Shown piece by piece: positions 62,667 through 64,000 of a DNA stretch of 64,000 nucleotides. Position numbers and translations under genes: made by a program. How positions within the stretch are numbered: position 1 is the stretch's first letter; every line of letters begins with the position of its first letter. The notes below the pieces were generated by a model, which saw only the letters and a program-made list of their open reading frames with translations, had not been told where the DNA came from and made no database searches. This DNA comes from DASZIT01 sp963709665 (GTDB taxonomy: Bacteria > Actinomycetota > Acidimicrobiia > Acidimicrobiales > RAAP-2), in assembly GCA_963709665.1 (NCBI GenBank), contig CAVPWU010000009.1, positions 62,001 to 126,000 of the forward strand, read 5' to 3'.

Positions 62667-63869
62667 TCAGGCGGCGGCGGGTGGCCCCAGCCCGTCGGGC
62701 ACCCCGCCGGGCTGCCGGTCCAGGATCAGGAAGCCGAGCGCCGGGAACACCAGGACCGACACCACGGCGGCGGTCTCGAGGGCGGCGGCGGTGGCCGGCT
62801 CGATGAGGTGGGCGTGCAGGCCGAGCTCGGCGATGACCACCACCAGGGGCAGGGTGGTCGCCGCGAAGAGGGCGAACGGCAGCTTCTTGCCCGGCGGCAG
62901 CGCCCGGCGGTAGAGCAGCCAGACCGGCACCCCCCGCACCACCAGGAACCCGAGGAGGAAGATCGGGATCCGGATCAGCGCCCGGGGGTCGTCGACCAGG
63001 GCGGTGACGTCGAGCTGGATCCCGCTCACCACGAAGAAGATGGGGATGAGGACGCCGTAGCCGACGGCGTCGAGCTTGCCGGAGAGCACGTCGACGTCGA
63101 GGTCGGCCGACCCCAGTCGCACCACGATGCCGGCGGCGAAGGCGCCGAGGAGGACGTCCACGCCGAAGGAGCTGGCCAGCCACAGCAGGGCGACCAGGAT
63201 GAGGGCGCTGACCCGGATGGGGAGCTGGCCGCTGGTGTGGGTGTGACGGCGGAGTGCCTCCTGGATGCGCAGGGACCTGCTCCGGCTGGCCAGGTAGGCG
63301 GCCACCACCGCCACCACCACGAAGGCCACCAGCACCACCGAGGTCCGGGCGGCGCTGGTGTCGGTGAAGACCAGGCCGACCAGGACGATGGGCCCGAACT
63401 CGCCGATGGTGCCCGACGCCACCCCGTGGACCCCGAAGTCGGTGGCCAGGACGCCGGCGTCCCGCCACAGCGGCATCAGCACGGCCAGGGCGGTGGTGGT
63501 GAGGGCCAGGCCGATCACCACCCAGGACACCGCGCCGGAGCCGGCCTGGACCGCCAGCCCGATGGCCACCGCCAGGACCAGCGAGACCGCCCATCCGGCG
63601 GCGGCCAGGCGGATCGGCCGACCCCGGACCTCGGTGAAGTCGATCTCGAACCCGGCGAAGAACATCAGGAAGGCCAGTCCCAGGTCGGCCACGGTGGTGA
63701 CCCCGGCGCTGACGTGGGCGAGGTCGAGCACCCCGGGGCCGATGAGCACCCCCCCGACGATCTCCACCACCACCGAGCTGATCCGGCTCCAGCCCAGGGC
63801 GTCGCTGACCACCGGGGCGGCCACCGCCACCACGAAGATCAGGGTCATCGTGGCCAGGGTCGAGTTCAC
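62667..63869 (-). CDS. Cation/proton antiporter, CPA2 (KefB/NapA-like) family
   Basis: 400 residues from GTG 63869 with AAGGA seven bases upstream (the frame is open to 63962). About 12 helices: LGLAFLMFFAGFEIDFTEVRG (half-helix motif of CPA2 exchangers), VVIGLALTTTALAVLMPL, VDVLLGAFAAGIVVRLGS, IPIFFVVSGIQLDV, all typical. Exchanges Na+ or K+ for H+. No C-terminal RCK domain. Divergent from the gene starting at 63977. Confidence 0.9.
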   Translation of the reverse strand: MNSTLATMTLIFVVAVAAPVVSDALGWSRISSVVVEIVGGVLIGPGVLDLAHVSAGVTTVADLGLAFLMFFAGFEIDFTEVRGRPIRLAAAGWAVSLVLAVAIGLAVQAGSGAVSWVVIGLALTTTALAVLMPLWRDAGVLATDFGVHGVASGTIGEFGPIVLVGLVFTDTSAARTSVVLVAFVVVAVVAAYLASRSRSLRIQEALRRHTHTSGQLPIRVSALILVALLWLASSFGVDVLLGAFAAGIVVRLGSADLDVDVLSGKLDAVGYGVLIPIFFVVSGIQLDVTALVDDPRALIRIPIFLLGFLVVRGVPVWLLYRRALPPGKKLPFALFAATTLPLVVVIAELGLHAHLIEPATAAALETAAVVSVLVFPALGFLILDRQPGGVPDGLGPPAAA

Positions 63870-63976
63870 CGATCGGTCCTTGTGGGTGGGCGGGACGGCA
63901 GCGGCGCCGGCGGGCCGGTCACCGTGCGACCCCGGGTCCCGGGGCCGGCCGAATGGGTACACGGTATCGTTGCCCG

Positions 63977-64000
63977 GTGCAGCAGTCCGAGGTCATGGTG
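63977..64000 (+). CDS. Start of a divergent gene cut by the window edge
   Basis: GTG 63977 opens a frame for eight codons (VQQSEVMV) to the edge. TATCGT a few bases upstream could be a -10 of a leaderless transcript, divergent from the antiporter gene. Product unknown. Confidence 0.25.

Overview
The window is very GC-rich DNA with GTG/TTG starts, dense 1-4 nt ATGA/GTGA gene overlaps and several respiratory, heme and F420-type genes typical of Actinobacteria. A secreted protein ending in repeats of the form YWLVASDGGIFAFGDAGF, a repeat I associate with class Acidimicrobiia, makes an uncultured or little-studied acidimicrobial actinobacterium the best guess. No rRNA, tRNA, IS element, prophage or CRISPR array was seen. 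I found about 50 protein genes or gene remnants.

Layout. 1-6220: two large secreted or surface proteins on the minus strand, one a 12-repeat Asp-box/Cys-pair protein that runs off the left edge, the other a 1447-residue glycosidase-like, discoidin-like, Thr-rich, six-repeat protein. 6348-13016: divergent TetR regulators, an ABC exporter, a MarR-MFS efflux pair and a nitronate monooxygenase-like flavoprotein. 13053-23436: an unusual branched-chain-amino-acid-type ABC uptake locus. One 1386-residue polypeptide fuses LivH, LivM, LivF and LivG, and three paralogous binding proteins are anchored by an uncleaved membrane helix. The locus records its own history: a 1.5-kb near-identical direct repeat inside two binding-protein genes, and a 13-codon in-frame scar where a second copy of the fused transporter appears to have been deleted.

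23843-33640: catabolic genes (amidohydrolase, double-SDR protein, Baeyer-Villiger monooxygenase, a frameshifted cytochrome P450, a GH1 glycosidase, a thiolase-like protein and an enoyl-CoA hydratase). They suggest oxidation of a cyclic ketone, terpenoid or steroid-like substrate. 33625-36591: small membrane proteins, TatA and an alkylsulfatase-like MBL hydrolase. 36647-39800 (ctaC-ctaD-ctaF, plus strand) and 48546-44583 (ctaE-qcrC-qcrA-qcrB, minus strand) encode an aa3 oxidase and bc1 complex. They are split by a 4.8-kb block of small regulatory or stress-type genes (PaiB-like, methyltransferase, ArsR-AHSA1 pair, YCII, VOC, F420-type reductase).

48663-58006: a HelD/HelR-type RNA polymerase recycling helicase divergent from a tightly overlapping hemE-hemH-hemG-lnt operon, then a GH43-like secreted protein and a HAD phosphatase-like protein. 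58138-61301: a degenerate metallophosphoesterase-like domain plus membrane region plus MprF-like aminoacyl-phosphatidylglycerol synthase domain, interrupted by a one-base frameshift in a C run. The window closes with a membrane protein, a CPA2-type cation/proton antiporter and the first codons of a divergent gene.

The two frameshifts (P450 and MprF-like) both lie in C homopolymers, so sequencing error must be excluded before calling them pseudogenes. All functions are from reading the translated sequence; no database search was run.
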